Shown here piece after piece: positions 1 through 6,817 of a DNA stretch of 17,853 bases (positions within the stretch are counted from its first letter, which is position 1; each line of letters starts with the position of its first letter). Below the pieces are notes generated by a model that was given only the letters and a program-made list of their open reading frames with translations, was not told the origin of the DNA and did no database searches. The position numbers and the translations under genes were made by a program. Origin of the DNA: Ilumatobacteraceae bacterium (GTDB lineage Bacteria > Actinomycetota > Acidimicrobiia > Acidimicrobiales > Ilumatobacteraceae); the NCBI GenBank assembly GCA_023257035.1, contig JALRDI010000276.1:1-17853 (forward strand). Reading direction: 5' to 3'.

Positions 1-2
1 GC

Positions 3-647
3 ATTGAAGTTGCTCAAGGTTTCGGAATGACAGAAACGAGCCCGGGTGCGATCTTCTTAGATCCGGCCGATGCGATGCGCAAGATTGGGTCAACCGGCAA
101 AGAACTCATGCACACTGAGGCCCGCATCGTGAACGATGATGGCGAAGATTGCGGTCCGAACGAAGTTGGTGAACTGTGGGTTCGTGGCCCGCATATCACC
201 CCGGGCTATTGGAATCGGCCCGATGCAACTGCTGACGCATTTGTTGATGACTGGTTGCGCACCGGTGATGCTGCAAAGCGTGACGATGAGGGTTACTACT
301 ACATCGTCGATCGCTGGAAAGACATGTACATCTCAGGTGGAGAGAACGTCTACCCGGCAGAAGTAGAGAATGTGATCTACCAGTTGCCAGGAATTGTCGA
401 GGCGGCAATCGTGGGCGTTCCGGACCCGAAATGGGGTGAATCTGGCGTCGCTGTTGTCGTGCTTGAGGACGGTTCAGACCTTGACCAGGCGACCTTGATT
501 CAGCACTGTGTTGAGCGTCTCGCGAAGTTCAAAGTGCCGGCTCGCATGCACGTCATGGATGTGCTTCCACGCAACGCAACTGGCAAGGTGCTCAAGCGTG
601 AGCTTCGGGTCATGCTTGCTGGCGAAGACTCCCCGGCAATTAGTTAA
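3..647 (+). CDS. Acyl-CoA synthetase (AMP-forming, FadD/acyl-CoA ligase family), 5' truncated
   Basis: This is the C-terminal part of an ANL-superfamily enzyme that activates a carboxylic acid with ATP and CoA by way of an acyl-adenylate. The frame is already open at base 3, so the gene starts before the window and the ATG at 27 is internal. Visible motifs in order are GFGMTETSPGA (AMP-binding core, bases 21-53), GELWVRGPHITPGYW, the WLRTGD block whose Asp (codon 267-269) contacts the ribose hydroxyls in this family, the hinge region DRWKDMYISGGENVYP, and PRNATGKVLKRELR near the end. The Lys of ATGK, at bases 585-587, is the adenylation lysine. About 214 residues are present of a usual 500-550. 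The gene ends three bases before the convergent amidase gene. Which acid it activates cannot be told. Confidence 0.93.
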   Translation: MEVAQGFGMTETSPGAIFLDPADAMRKIGSTGKELMHTEARIVNDDGEDCGPNEVGELWVRGPHITPGYWNRPDATADAFVDDWLRTGDAAKRDDEGYYYIVDRWKDMYISGGENVYPAEVENVIYQLPGIVEAAIVGVPDPKWGESGVAVVVLEDGSDLDQATLIQHCVERLAKFKVPARMHVMDVLPRNATGKVLKRELRVMLAGEDSPAIS

Positions 648-650
648 GTG

Positions 651-2081
651 CTACGGCAAGAGCGGTGGAGCTTTGTAGCCGCCAGTCACCGACTCAACAA
701 ACCGAGCGAACTCGAGGGTTGTTCGGTCACCCATGAATGGGCCGACAATCTGCAAACCAACGGGAAGCCCCGATGGTGTTCGCCCCGCCGGCACGACGGT
801 TGCTGGCAGGTAGACGTACCCGAATTGAGTCGTCCATGCAATCAGATCGGCGTACGGTCGGGTCGTGCCGTCAACTTCAAGGGTGCGCGTGTAGAGGTTC
901 CCGCCATCGATGTGCTCAAACGCCGCGATGAACGCGGTCGGTGCAAGCACAATGTCGTAGTCGATGAAGAAGCGATCCCAGTTTCGACGCCGAAGTTCTC
1001 GCTGCTCTGACATGAGCAGCCAGTCGCGGTGGCGAATGGTGCTGGCTCGAGCCCGCATCGCCATCGTTGGATCAGCATCGTTGCTGCGCTCGAGAAGCCG
1101 CTCGTATTCCTCATCGGTGCGACCGGGTGAAGTTGCCGCGGACACCAACGGCATTCCAATTGAGTAGACGTCACTGAACTCATGGGCCGGGCGTGCCTTG
1201 TGATCAACCTTGATACCTGCGGTCTCAAGAGCACTGACGGCAGATTCGAGCACGTTGGCGACATCGTTTGAGACAGGGCATGCCGGGTCGTCAAGCCAGG
1301 CCGCAACGCGCAATTCGCGTGCGTTATGGCGAGTCGGCAGTAGGCGTTCGGGGTGATCGGAAATGACGTTGAGCATCAGTTCGAGGTCATCGACAGTTCG
1401 TGCAAGCGGACCAACAACGTTGACGTCGGCGTCGAGGGCGCCGTAGGTGAGGTGGTCGATGTATCCACGTTGTGGCACGACGCCGAACGAAGGCTTGTGG
1501 CCACAGACGCCCGAGAAGTGAGCGGGGAGTCGTACCGAACCTCCGATGTCGGTTCCGATTTCGACGGGAGTGAGACATGTCGCAACTGCTGCCGCAGCTC
1601 CTCCCGAGGATCCGCCTGGTGTTCTGCCGAGGTCCCATGGGTTGCCTGTCCGGCCAAACATCTCATTGACGGCTTGAATGTCGCCCGACCAGCGGGGCAG
1701 GTTTGACTTCCCCCAGATGACAGCGCCTGCATCGCGAGCGTGGGCTACCGATGCGGCGTCTTCTGTTGGAACATGATTAGTGAGTTCGATTGCCCCACCG
1801 GTGGAGCGCATTCCCTTTGTTGCAAGCGCGTCCTTCACCGTCATCGGTAATCCCGCTAAGGCGCCTAGACGGTCCCCATTGCTGCGTGCACGATCAATCT
1901 CTGCCGCTCGCTGTTGTGCAGCTTCCACATCGGTGGTCACGATGGCGTTGAGGCGACTGTGGAGCATCTCATGGCGAGCCAGGTGCTCGTCCAAGAGTTC
2001 AACTGCAGAGACATCGCCATTGTTGAGAGCCGCCAACTGCTCTGTCGCTGGCCTTCTTGAGATTTCACCAGTTCCCATCAT
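651..2081 (-). CDS. Amidase-signature-family hydrolase (amidase A)
   Basis: The protein is a 476-residue amidase of the amidase-signature family (GatA/FAAH-like), which hydrolyses an amide to an acid and ammonia or an amine. The Ser-cisSer-Lys triad is readable: K83 in GLPMTVKDA, S158 in TPGGSSGG and S182 in GTDIGGSVRLPA. The 99- and 24-residue spacings match those known for FAAH. The GatB/GatC partners needed for tRNA-Gln amidation are not in the window, so a catabolic or detoxifying amidase is more likely than GatA. Two ATGs in tandem (2081 and 2078) could start it. No Shine-Dalgarno is visible, but TACCAT lies six bases before the second ATG, so a leaderless start at 2078 is plausible. It follows the peroxiredoxin gene on the same strand but is separated from it by a strong hairpin. 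It resembles amidase B at 2891-4348. Confidence 0.92.
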   Translation of the reverse strand: MMGTGEISRRPATEQLAALNNGDVSAVELLDEHLARHEMLHSRLNAIVTTDVEAAQQRAAEIDRARSNGDRLGALAGLPMTVKDALATKGMRSTGGAIELTNHVPTEDAASVAHARDAGAVIWGKSNLPRWSGDIQAVNEMFGRTGNPWDLGRTPGGSSGGAAAAVATCLTPVEIGTDIGGSVRLPAHFSGVCGHKPSFGVVPQRGYIDHLTYGALDADVNVVGPLARTVDDLELMLNVISDHPERLLPTRHNARELRVAAWLDDPACPVSNDVANVLESAVSALETAGIKVDHKARPAHEFSDVYSIGMPLVSAATSPGRTDEEYERLLERSNDADPTMAMRARASTIRHRDWLLMSEQRELRRRNWDRFFIDYDIVLAPTAFIAAFEHIDGGNLYTRTLEVDGTTRPYADLIAWTTQFGYVYLPATVVPAGRTPSGLPVGLQIVGPFMGDRTTLEFARFVESVTGGYKAPPLLP

Positions 2082-2084
2082 CTG

Positions 2085-2090
2085 ATGGTA
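2085..2090 (-). promoter_or_regulatory. Candidate -10 box of a leaderless amidase A transcript
   Basis: On the minus strand TACCAT lies three bases before the first ATG and six before the second, with TTTGCGCG just upstream. No ribosome binding site precedes the gene. A TANNNT box 6-7 bases before a start codon is the usual layout of leaderless actinobacterial genes. The box also sits just beyond the hairpin at 2097-2139, where a fresh promoter would be expected. No convincing -35 is seen. Confidence 0.4.
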
Positions 2091-2096
2091 CGCGCA

Positions 2097-2139
2097 AACG
2101 GACGGCCGGTCAGCAGTGGATGCTGACTGGCCGTCCGTT
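2097..2139 (-). terminator. Strong hairpin, probable peroxiredoxin transcript terminator
   Basis: Bases 2097-2115 (AACGGACGGCCGGTCAGCA) and 2121-2139 form 19-bp arms around the 5-base loop GTGGA. The only imperfection is G2108 opposite T2128, a G-U wobble in a plus-strand RNA and an A-C mismatch in the minus-strand RNA. It starts 11 bases past the peroxiredoxin stop codon. On that strand it is followed by only a short T run (CCGTTTGCG), so it is an atypical intrinsic terminator. A 3'-end stabiliser or a DNA-level dyad are alternatives. Confidence 0.65.
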
Positions 2140-2149
2140 GACGTTGATT

Positions 2150-2785
2150 TCAGCTACCGGGCTGAGGTACCACTCGGAGGTATGGCTTCACGGTGGTCCA
2201 GCCGCCTGGGAACAATTCAGCGGCTTCCTCATCGGTGACTGCCGAGCCGATGATGACGTCATTGCCGTCAGTCCAGTTCGCGGGGGTCGCGACCTTGTAG
2301 TTCGCAGTGAGTTGGAGCGAGTCGATGACACGAAGCAATTCGTCGAAGTTTCGTCCCGTCGATGCCGGGTAGGTCAGCGACAACTTGATTTTCTTGTCCG
2401 GCCCAATAACGAAGACCGACCGCACGGTCAAGGTGTCATTTGCATTCGGGTGGATCATGTCGTAGAGATCGGAAACGGTCCGGTCGCTGTCGCCGATCAT
2501 CGGGAAGTTGACCGGCGTGCCTTGGGTTTCGGCAATGTCGTTCTCCCACTCGACATGGCTGTCAACCGGGTCAACTGAAAGGCCGATGACCTTGACGTTG
2601 CGGCGATCGAATTCTGGCTTCAGCCGAGCAACAGTCCCCAGTTCGGTGGTGCACACTGGCGTGAAATCTTTTGGATGGCTGAAGAGCACTCCCCATGAGT
2701 CGCCGAGCCACTCATGGAAATCGATATCGCCCTGTGTCGTGGGGGCGGTGAAGTTGGGGGCGGTATCGCCGATTCGAACGCTCAT
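2150..2785 (-). CDS. 1-Cys peroxiredoxin (Prx6/AhpC-TSA family)
   Basis: This is a cytoplasmic thiol peroxidase that reduces hydrogen peroxide or organic hydroperoxides. With the start at 2785 it is 211 residues, a normal Prx6-type length. The active-site block SHPKDFTPVCTTE gives P38, T42 and the peroxidatic C45, with R122 in TLTVRSVFVIG as the catalytic arginine. C45 is the only cysteine seen, so there is no resolving Cys, as in 1-Cys members. The Prx6 C-terminal block (ATPANW, then PGGW and PYLRVV) is present. The frame is open upstream to 2887, but AAAGGAG sits five bases before the ATG at 2785 and family homology begins there. The gene is divergent from amidase B across a 105-base gap with two inverted repeats. 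The electron donor is not apparent. Confidence 0.95.
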   Translation of the reverse strand: MSVRIGDTAPNFTAPTTQGDIDFHEWLGDSWGVLFSHPKDFTPVCTTELGTVARLKPEFDRRNVKVIGLSVDPVDSHVEWENDIAETQGTPVNFPMIGDSDRTVSDLYDMIHPNANDTLTVRSVFVIGPDKKIKLSLTYPASTGRNFDELLRVIDSLQLTANYKVATPANWTDGNDVIIGSAVTDEEAAELFPGGWTTVKPYLRVVPQPGS

Positions 2786-2790
2786 TGGGA

Positions 2791-2797
2791 CTCCTTT
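2791..2797 (-). promoter_or_regulatory. Ribosome binding site fixing the peroxiredoxin start
   Basis: AAAGGAG on the minus strand lies five bases before the ATG at 2785. It supports this start over an in-frame ATG 34 codons upstream at 2887, which has no such site. Confidence 0.8.
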
Positions 2798-2817
2798 GGT
2801 GAGCTGGTTTGTAATTC

Positions 2818-2834
2818 CCGACAAAACTAGTCGG
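2818..2834. promoter_or_regulatory. Inverted repeat CCGAC-N7-GTCGG in the prx/amidase B gap
   Basis: The 5-bp arms are CCGAC (2818-2822) and GTCGG (2830-2834), around AAAACTA. It lies about 30 bases upstream of the peroxiredoxin ATG, so it could be a promoter-proximal operator or a leader hairpin in the peroxiredoxin mRNA. Arms this short can occur by chance. Confidence 0.35.
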
Positions 2835-2844
2835 CTTTTAATCA

Positions 2845-2863
2845 CTTCGCCACATCGGCGAAG
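2845..2863. promoter_or_regulatory. Perfect 7-bp inverted repeat, candidate operator
   Basis: CTTCGCC (2845-2851) and GGCGAAG (2857-2863) flank ACATC. The dyad sits mid-way between the divergent peroxiredoxin and amidase B genes, where one dimeric regulator could control both. No regulator gene is adjacent, and I do not recognise the motif as a known operator. Confidence 0.45.
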
Positions 2864-2878
2864 GAATTCTTTGCGCTC

Positions 2879-2884
2879 TACGAT
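2879..2884 (+). promoter_or_regulatory. Candidate -10 box of a leaderless amidase B transcript
   Basis: TACGAT lies six bases before the ATG at 2891, preceded by TTTGCGCTC. The gene has no visible Shine-Dalgarno, so transcription could begin at or next to the start codon. No convincing -35 is seen. Confidence 0.4.
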
Positions 2885-2890
2885 CAATGC

Positions 2891-4348
2891 ATGACAGATG
2901 ACACGATCATGTTGCGCACCGCATCAGAACTCGCAGCGATGGTTCGCCGCGGTGAAATTGCGCCAAGCGAATTGCTCGAACACGCAATCACCCGATACGA
3001 GCGACACAATCCGGCAGTCAATGCCGTGATCGTCACTCGCATTGATGAAGCTCGTGCTCATGCAGCGGTTCTCGACCACGAGGCTGCAGTCGGATCATTC
3101 CGCGGACCACTCCACGGTGTGCCAATGACCATTAAAGAGGCCTACGACTGGGCTGATACGCCATCGACATGGGGCAACGTCGAATGGCGAGACAACGTTC
3201 CCGGGACCGACGCCGTCACAGTGCAACGACTCATCGACGCCGGCGCAGTGATCTACGGCAAGACCAACGTGCCGTTCATGCTCGGCGACTGGCAGAGCTT
3301 CAACGAAATTTACGGAACAACGAACAACCCGTGGAATCTCGAACGAGTGCCCGGCGGCTCATCTGGTGGCTCCGCCGTTGCGCTCGCAACCGGGATGGCT
3401 GCACTCGAACTCGGCAGCGACATCGGTGCCTCAATTCGAAACCCCGCTCACTACTGCGGAGTGTTCGGACACAAGCCCACGATGTCGCTCGTGCCGTTTG
3501 AGGGACATGTCGTTCCAGGGATGTTGCCCGAAGTCGACATCAGTGTGTGTGGCCCACTCGCTCGGTCGGCAGCCGACCTCGATCTTGCGCTGTCAGTGCT
3601 CGCCGGACCAACAGGCCTCAACTCGACCGGTTATCGGGTTGCGCTTCCTGAAGCGCGGCAGACCCGTCTCAGTGAATTCAAAGTCGCAGTCATGCTCGAC
3701 ACCTCTGTCATCGAAAATGACTCGGTGATGCTTGACCAACTACAGAACGCGGTTGACGCTCTTGCCGCTGCCGGTTGTGTCGTTGAGGAGGCCACACCGA
3801 ATATCGATCAGCATGAATATTTTGAGAATTACCTCATGCTGTTGCGCGCGGCGACTGGGGCGATGTCAAACGATGATGTCTTTGCCGCAGCGATGGAAGG
3901 ATCAAGCGCCTGGGACTCAGGTGACCGTGGCTATCAGGCCCTTGTTGACCACGCAATGACCATGTCGCATCGTGAGTGGTTCCAACATCACAACCGACGT
4001 GAGGGTTACCGCAATAGGTGGGCAGAATTCTTCGGTGAGTACGACCTGTTGCTGTGCCCGACCGCAGCATCGACCGCGTACCCACACGATCACACTGGAA
4101 CTCGAGCGACCCGTCGCATCCCTATCAACGGAGGAACCGAACTCGTTGTTGACCAGTTGTTCTGGGCCGGCTGGTCATGTAACGCCTATCTTCCAGGCAC
4201 GGTTGCCCCCGTCGGGTTGTGTGCCGACGGTTTGCCAGCAGGTATCCAGATCGTTGCGCCTCACCTGCAGGATCGCCGCTCGATCCGGTTTGCTGAACTC
4301 GTCGAGCGCGAACTCGGAGGGTTTGTGGCGCCCCCTGGCTACGAGTGA
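2891..4348 (+). CDS. Amidase-signature-family hydrolase (amidase B)
   Basis: This is a second amidase of 485 residues, with triad K82 (GVPMTIKEA), S157 (PGGSSGGS) and S181 (GSDIGASIRNPA). The 99- and 24-residue spacings are the same as in amidase A. The nucleophile motif reads GAS where amidase A has GGS. Shared blocks such as GHKP, CGPLAR/VGPLAR and a C-terminal HREW/HRDW region show the two are related, though far from identical. ATG 2891 has no clear ribosome binding site but does have TACGAT six bases upstream; ATG 2909 is a less likely alternative. Its stop overlaps the CoA-transferase start in GTGA, so the two are probably translationally coupled. This suggests the acid released by the amidase is passed to CoA. 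The substrate is unknown. Confidence 0.92.
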   Translation: MTDDTIMLRTASELAAMVRRGEIAPSELLEHAITRYERHNPAVNAVIVTRIDEARAHAAVLDHEAAVGSFRGPLHGVPMTIKEAYDWADTPSTWGNVEWRDNVPGTDAVTVQRLIDAGAVIYGKTNVPFMLGDWQSFNEIYGTTNNPWNLERVPGGSSGGSAVALATGMAALELGSDIGASIRNPAHYCGVFGHKPTMSLVPFEGHVVPGMLPEVDISVCGPLARSAADLDLALSVLAGPTGLNSTGYRVALPEARQTRLSEFKVAVMLDTSVIENDSVMLDQLQNAVDALAAAGCVVEEATPNIDQHEYFENYLMLLRAATGAMSNDDVFAAAMEGSSAWDSGDRGYQALVDHAMTMSHREWFQHHNRREGYRNRWAEFFGEYDLLLCPTAASTAYPHDHTGTRATRRIPINGGTELVVDQLFWAGWSCNAYLPGTVAPVGLCADGLPAGIQIVAPHLQDRRSIRFAELVERELGGFVAPPGYE

Positions 4349-5538
4349 GCCCGGTGAAGGCAGCGCTCAGCGGAATCACTGTTCTTGCCCTCGAGCAAGC
4401 AGTCGCCGTTCCTTTTGCCACTCGCCAACTCGCCGACCTTGGCGCACGAGTCATCAAGGTCGAGCGACCGGTCGAGGGTGATTTCGCCCGTCATTACGAC
4501 ACGCGGGTGAAAGGGCTCTCGAGTTACTTCGCATGGCTGAACCGGTCGAAAGAGTCGATCGCTCTCGACCTGAAGACTGAGGGCGCCCAATCGATTGTGC
4601 GAGAACTCGCAGCGTCAGCCGACGTCGTGGTGCAAAATCTTTCGCCGGGGGCAACGGCTCGCCTCGGTTTGTCGTCGGCTGAACTTCGCGAACTGAATCC
4701 TCGTCTCATCACCGTGGACCTCACCGGATACGGCGAGGGTGGACCCCTTCAAGATCGAAAGGCCTATGACCTTCTCATTCAGGCCGAAGCAGGTTTGCTG
4801 TCAGTGACAGGCTCTGCGTCAGAGATGGTTCGTGCCGGAATCTCTGTTGCTGATATCGCCGGCGGAATGTACGTCTACTCGTCAGTACTTGCCGCACTCG
4901 TACATCGGGGAGTAACCGGAGAAGGAACTGCGATCGAGGTCTCACTGTTCGACGCACTCATCGAATGGATGGGGCACCCGATCAACTACGGGCTCTACAC
5001 CGGTGAAGGTCCTGTTCGCGCCGGTGACTCTCACCCCTCGATTTATCCCTACGGATCATTCGCAGCAGCGGATGGGCGGGTGCAATTCGGTATTCAGAAC
5101 CAACGCGAATGGGAATCATTCTGCAGTCGAGTTCTCGAACGTTCTGAGATTGCGGTCGATGAGCGGTTCGCCACAAATGATGACCGTCACGCGCACCGTT
5201 CAGAACTCACCGAGGTGATTGAAGCGGCCTTCGCATCGCTGTTGGTAAGTGACGTCGTGAAGCGACTCGACGAGGCGGGCATTGCAAACGGACGGGTGAA
5301 CGAGATCAGCGATGTCATTAACCACACGAACCTCAGCAAACGTGATCGCTGGCGAACGATTGAGAGCACTGTCGGCACTGTCCGCACGCTTCGGCCGCCA
5401 GCGATCATGCGCGGTCACGACGAACCGATGAAGGCGATCCCGTCGGTGGGTGAACACACGAATGTGATCCTCGGCGAACTGGGATACTCAAATACACAGA
5501 TCGATGAACTTGTCGCGAGCGGGGTCGCTGGTCGCTGA
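4345..5538 (+). CDS. Family III CoA-transferase (CaiB/BaiF/formyl-CoA-transferase type)
   Basis: The 397-residue protein belongs to the family III CoA-transferases, which move CoA from an acyl-CoA donor to a free acid through an aspartyl-CoA thioester; the family also contains alpha-methylacyl-CoA racemases. Family features in order are an N-terminal ITVLALEQAVAVPFATRQLADLGARV-like CoA-binding start, LNRSKESIALDLK (about 65-77), VVQNLSPGA (95-103), YDLLIQAEAGLLSVTG (141-156) and GISVADIAGGMY, whose D170 is the expected catalytic aspartate. It starts at GTG 4345, inside GTGA shared with the amidase B stop. GTG 4354 is a weaker alternative. There is no nearby ribosome binding site, which fits coupled translation. 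Donor and acceptor acids are unknown. It ends two bases before the stop of the convergent dehydrogenase gene. Confidence 0.92.
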   Translation: MSPVKAALSGITVLALEQAVAVPFATRQLADLGARVIKVERPVEGDFARHYDTRVKGLSSYFAWLNRSKESIALDLKTEGAQSIVRELAASADVVVQNLSPGATARLGLSSAELRELNPRLITVDLTGYGEGGPLQDRKAYDLLIQAEAGLLSVTGSASEMVRAGISVADIAGGMYVYSSVLAALVHRGVTGEGTAIEVSLFDALIEWMGHPINYGLYTGEGPVRAGDSHPSIYPYGSFAAADGRVQFGIQNQREWESFCSRVLERSEIAVDERFATNDDRHAHRSELTEVIEAAFASLLVSDVVKRLDEAGIANGRVNEISDVINHTNLSKRDRWRTIESTVGTVRTLRPPAIMRGHDEPMKAIPSVGEHTNVILGELGYSNTQIDELVASGVAGR

Positions 5539-5569
5539 GGTCACCGCTTGGTTCGGCGCTCGACAAGTT
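5507..5569. repeat. Inverted repeat spanning the convergent gene ends
   Basis: AACTTGTCG plus AGCG (5507-5515 and 5518-5521, with a 2-base bulge) can pair with CGCTCGACAAGTT (5557-5569) around a 35-base loop that holds both stop codons. It could act as a terminator for either strand. However, there is no T run, and both arms encode similar C-terminal peptides (ELVAS and QLVER), so coincidence is a real alternative. Confidence 0.25.
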
Positions 5570-6725
5570 GCCGGGCGATGACATTTCGTTGGATCTCATT
5601 CGTGCCTTCGCCAACGATCATGAGTGGCGCATCGCGGTAATAGCGTTCGACATCAAACTCGGTTGAATAGCCATGACCACCGTGAATCCTGATTGCATCA
5701 AGTGTCACTTTCGACGCCATTTCTGAGCAGAACAACTTTGCCATTCCTGCTTCAAGATCGGCGCGAACACCCGTATCAAACCGTTCAGCAGCGTGATAGT
5801 TCAAACGTTGTCCAGCGGTGATCTGGGTTGCCATATCGGCAAGCAGATTTCCAACCGATTGATGGCGCCAGATCGGCTGACCAAAGGTTTCGCGTTGCGT
5901 GGCGTATTCGAGAGCGTCATCGAATGCTGCTCGTGCGACCCCGATTGCACGAGCCGCGACTTGGATGCGACCAATTTCAAGTCCGCCCATCATCTGGGTG
6001 AACCCTTGACCTTCGACCCCGCCGAGAAGAGCTGATGCAGGAACAAAGCAGTCATCGAATGACAGCTCGCAGCTCTCAACTCCTTTGTACCCAAGTTTTG
6101 GAAGGTTGCGTCCGACGGTGAACCCCGGGACCTTCTCAACGAGAAGGATTGAGATGCCGGTATGGGCTGGAGTTGCAGTTGGGTCGGTCTTGCAGAGCAG
6201 CGCCACGACATCTGACATGCGTGAGTTCGTGATCCATGTCTTCGCGCCGTTGATGACGTACCCGTCAACACCATCTCGAGTGGTCGGCAAAGCAACAGTG
6301 CGAATCGACTGAAGATCAGACCCGCCGTCGGGCTCGGTGAGTGCCATCGTTGCCCGAATCTCCCCAGTCGCCATTGCCGACAGATAACGATCCTGTTGCT
6401 CGGAGGTTCCATGTCGCATCAGCAATTTCGAAACTACGGAATGCCCGCCAAATGCTCCCGACAGCGACATCCAGCCGCGTGCGATTTCTTCTGTAATGCG
6501 GGCGTAGCAGCGGCCTGAGACAGAACCTGAATTCCATGGCTCGCCGATTGCGAGACCGTAGATGCCGAGTTCTTTCATCTGATCGATGAGTTCTCCCGGA
6601 TATGTGTCGGAATGTTCGAGGTCTCGGACGACCGGGCGCACCTCGTTGTCAACCCACTTCGCAACAACATCGACAAATTCAGATTCCTCGGTGCTGAGTC
6701 CATCCATCGGTTCGAGAAGCGACAT
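5541..6725 (-). CDS. Acyl-CoA dehydrogenase with canonical C-terminal catalytic Glu
   Basis: This FAD-dependent enzyme desaturates an acyl-CoA at C2-C3 and passes electrons to ETF. Family motifs are readable (numbered from GTG 6731): the FAD/substrate loop LTEPDGGSDL (131-140), TWITNS (165-170), and the C-terminal GGHGYSTEFDVERYYRDAPLM-like region followed by VGEGTNEIQR. E375 of GEGT is the catalytic base at the medium-chain dehydrogenase position. Length (394-396) is normal. I prefer ATG 6725 (MSLLEPMDG) to GTG 6731, because ATG is the commoner start and AGG lies eight bases before it, but support is weak either way. The gene faces the CoA-transferase end-to-end and is divergent from the DUF35/thiolase operon. 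It could oxidise the acyl-CoA formed by either neighbour. Confidence 0.94.
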   Translation of the reverse strand: MSLLEPMDGLSTEESEFVDVVAKWVDNEVRPVVRDLEHSDTYPGELIDQMKELGIYGLAIGEPWNSGSVSGRCYARITEEIARGWMSLSGAFGGHSVVSKLLMRHGTSEQQDRYLSAMATGEIRATMALTEPDGGSDLQSIRTVALPTTRDGVDGYVINGAKTWITNSRMSDVVALLCKTDPTATPAHTGISILLVEKVPGFTVGRNLPKLGYKGVESCELSFDDCFVPASALLGGVEGQGFTQMMGGLEIGRIQVAARAIGVARAAFDDALEYATQRETFGQPIWRHQSVGNLLADMATQITAGQRLNYHAAERFDTGVRADLEAGMAKLFCSEMASKVTLDAIRIHGGHGYSTEFDVERYYRDAPLMIVGEGTNEIQRNVIARQLVERRTKR

Positions 6726-6750
6726 TCCCACAGCCTGCCACTTTGACGGC

Positions 6751-6776
6751 CGTGCGACCGACTCGTTGTCGTGCGA
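6751..6776. repeat. Direct repeat CGTGCGA, 19-base period, in a divergent promoter gap
   Basis: CGTGCGA occurs at 6751-6757 and 6770-6776 between the divergent dehydrogenase and DUF35 genes. The palindrome ACGGCCGT (6746-6753) overlaps the first copy. A weak plus-strand promoter may follow (TTGTCG 6766-6771, TATGTT 6787-6792). These could be regulator sites, but the repeats are short. Confidence 0.25.
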
Positions 6777-6807
6777 AATGTCGGCGTATGTTCACGTTTG
6801 TTACCAC

Positions 6808-6813
6808 AGGAGG
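6808..6813 (+). promoter_or_regulatory. Ribosome binding site fixing the DUF35 start
   Basis: AGGAGG lies four bases before the ATG at 6818. It selects this start over the in-frame start at 6743, which would add 25 residues with no resemblance to the family. Confidence 0.85.
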
Positions 6814-6817
6814 ACAT

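Noticed and set aside
651..2081. Amidase A as GatA of the tRNA-dependent amidotransferase
   Set aside because: No GatB or GatC is adjacent, and a second similar amidase lies nearby beside a CoA-transferase, so a general amidase is more likely.
2057..2578. Plus-strand frame of 173 codons opposite the peroxiredoxin
   Set aside because: It is antisense to a gene with clear catalytic residues, and its translation is Arg/Val-rich without a recognisable fold.
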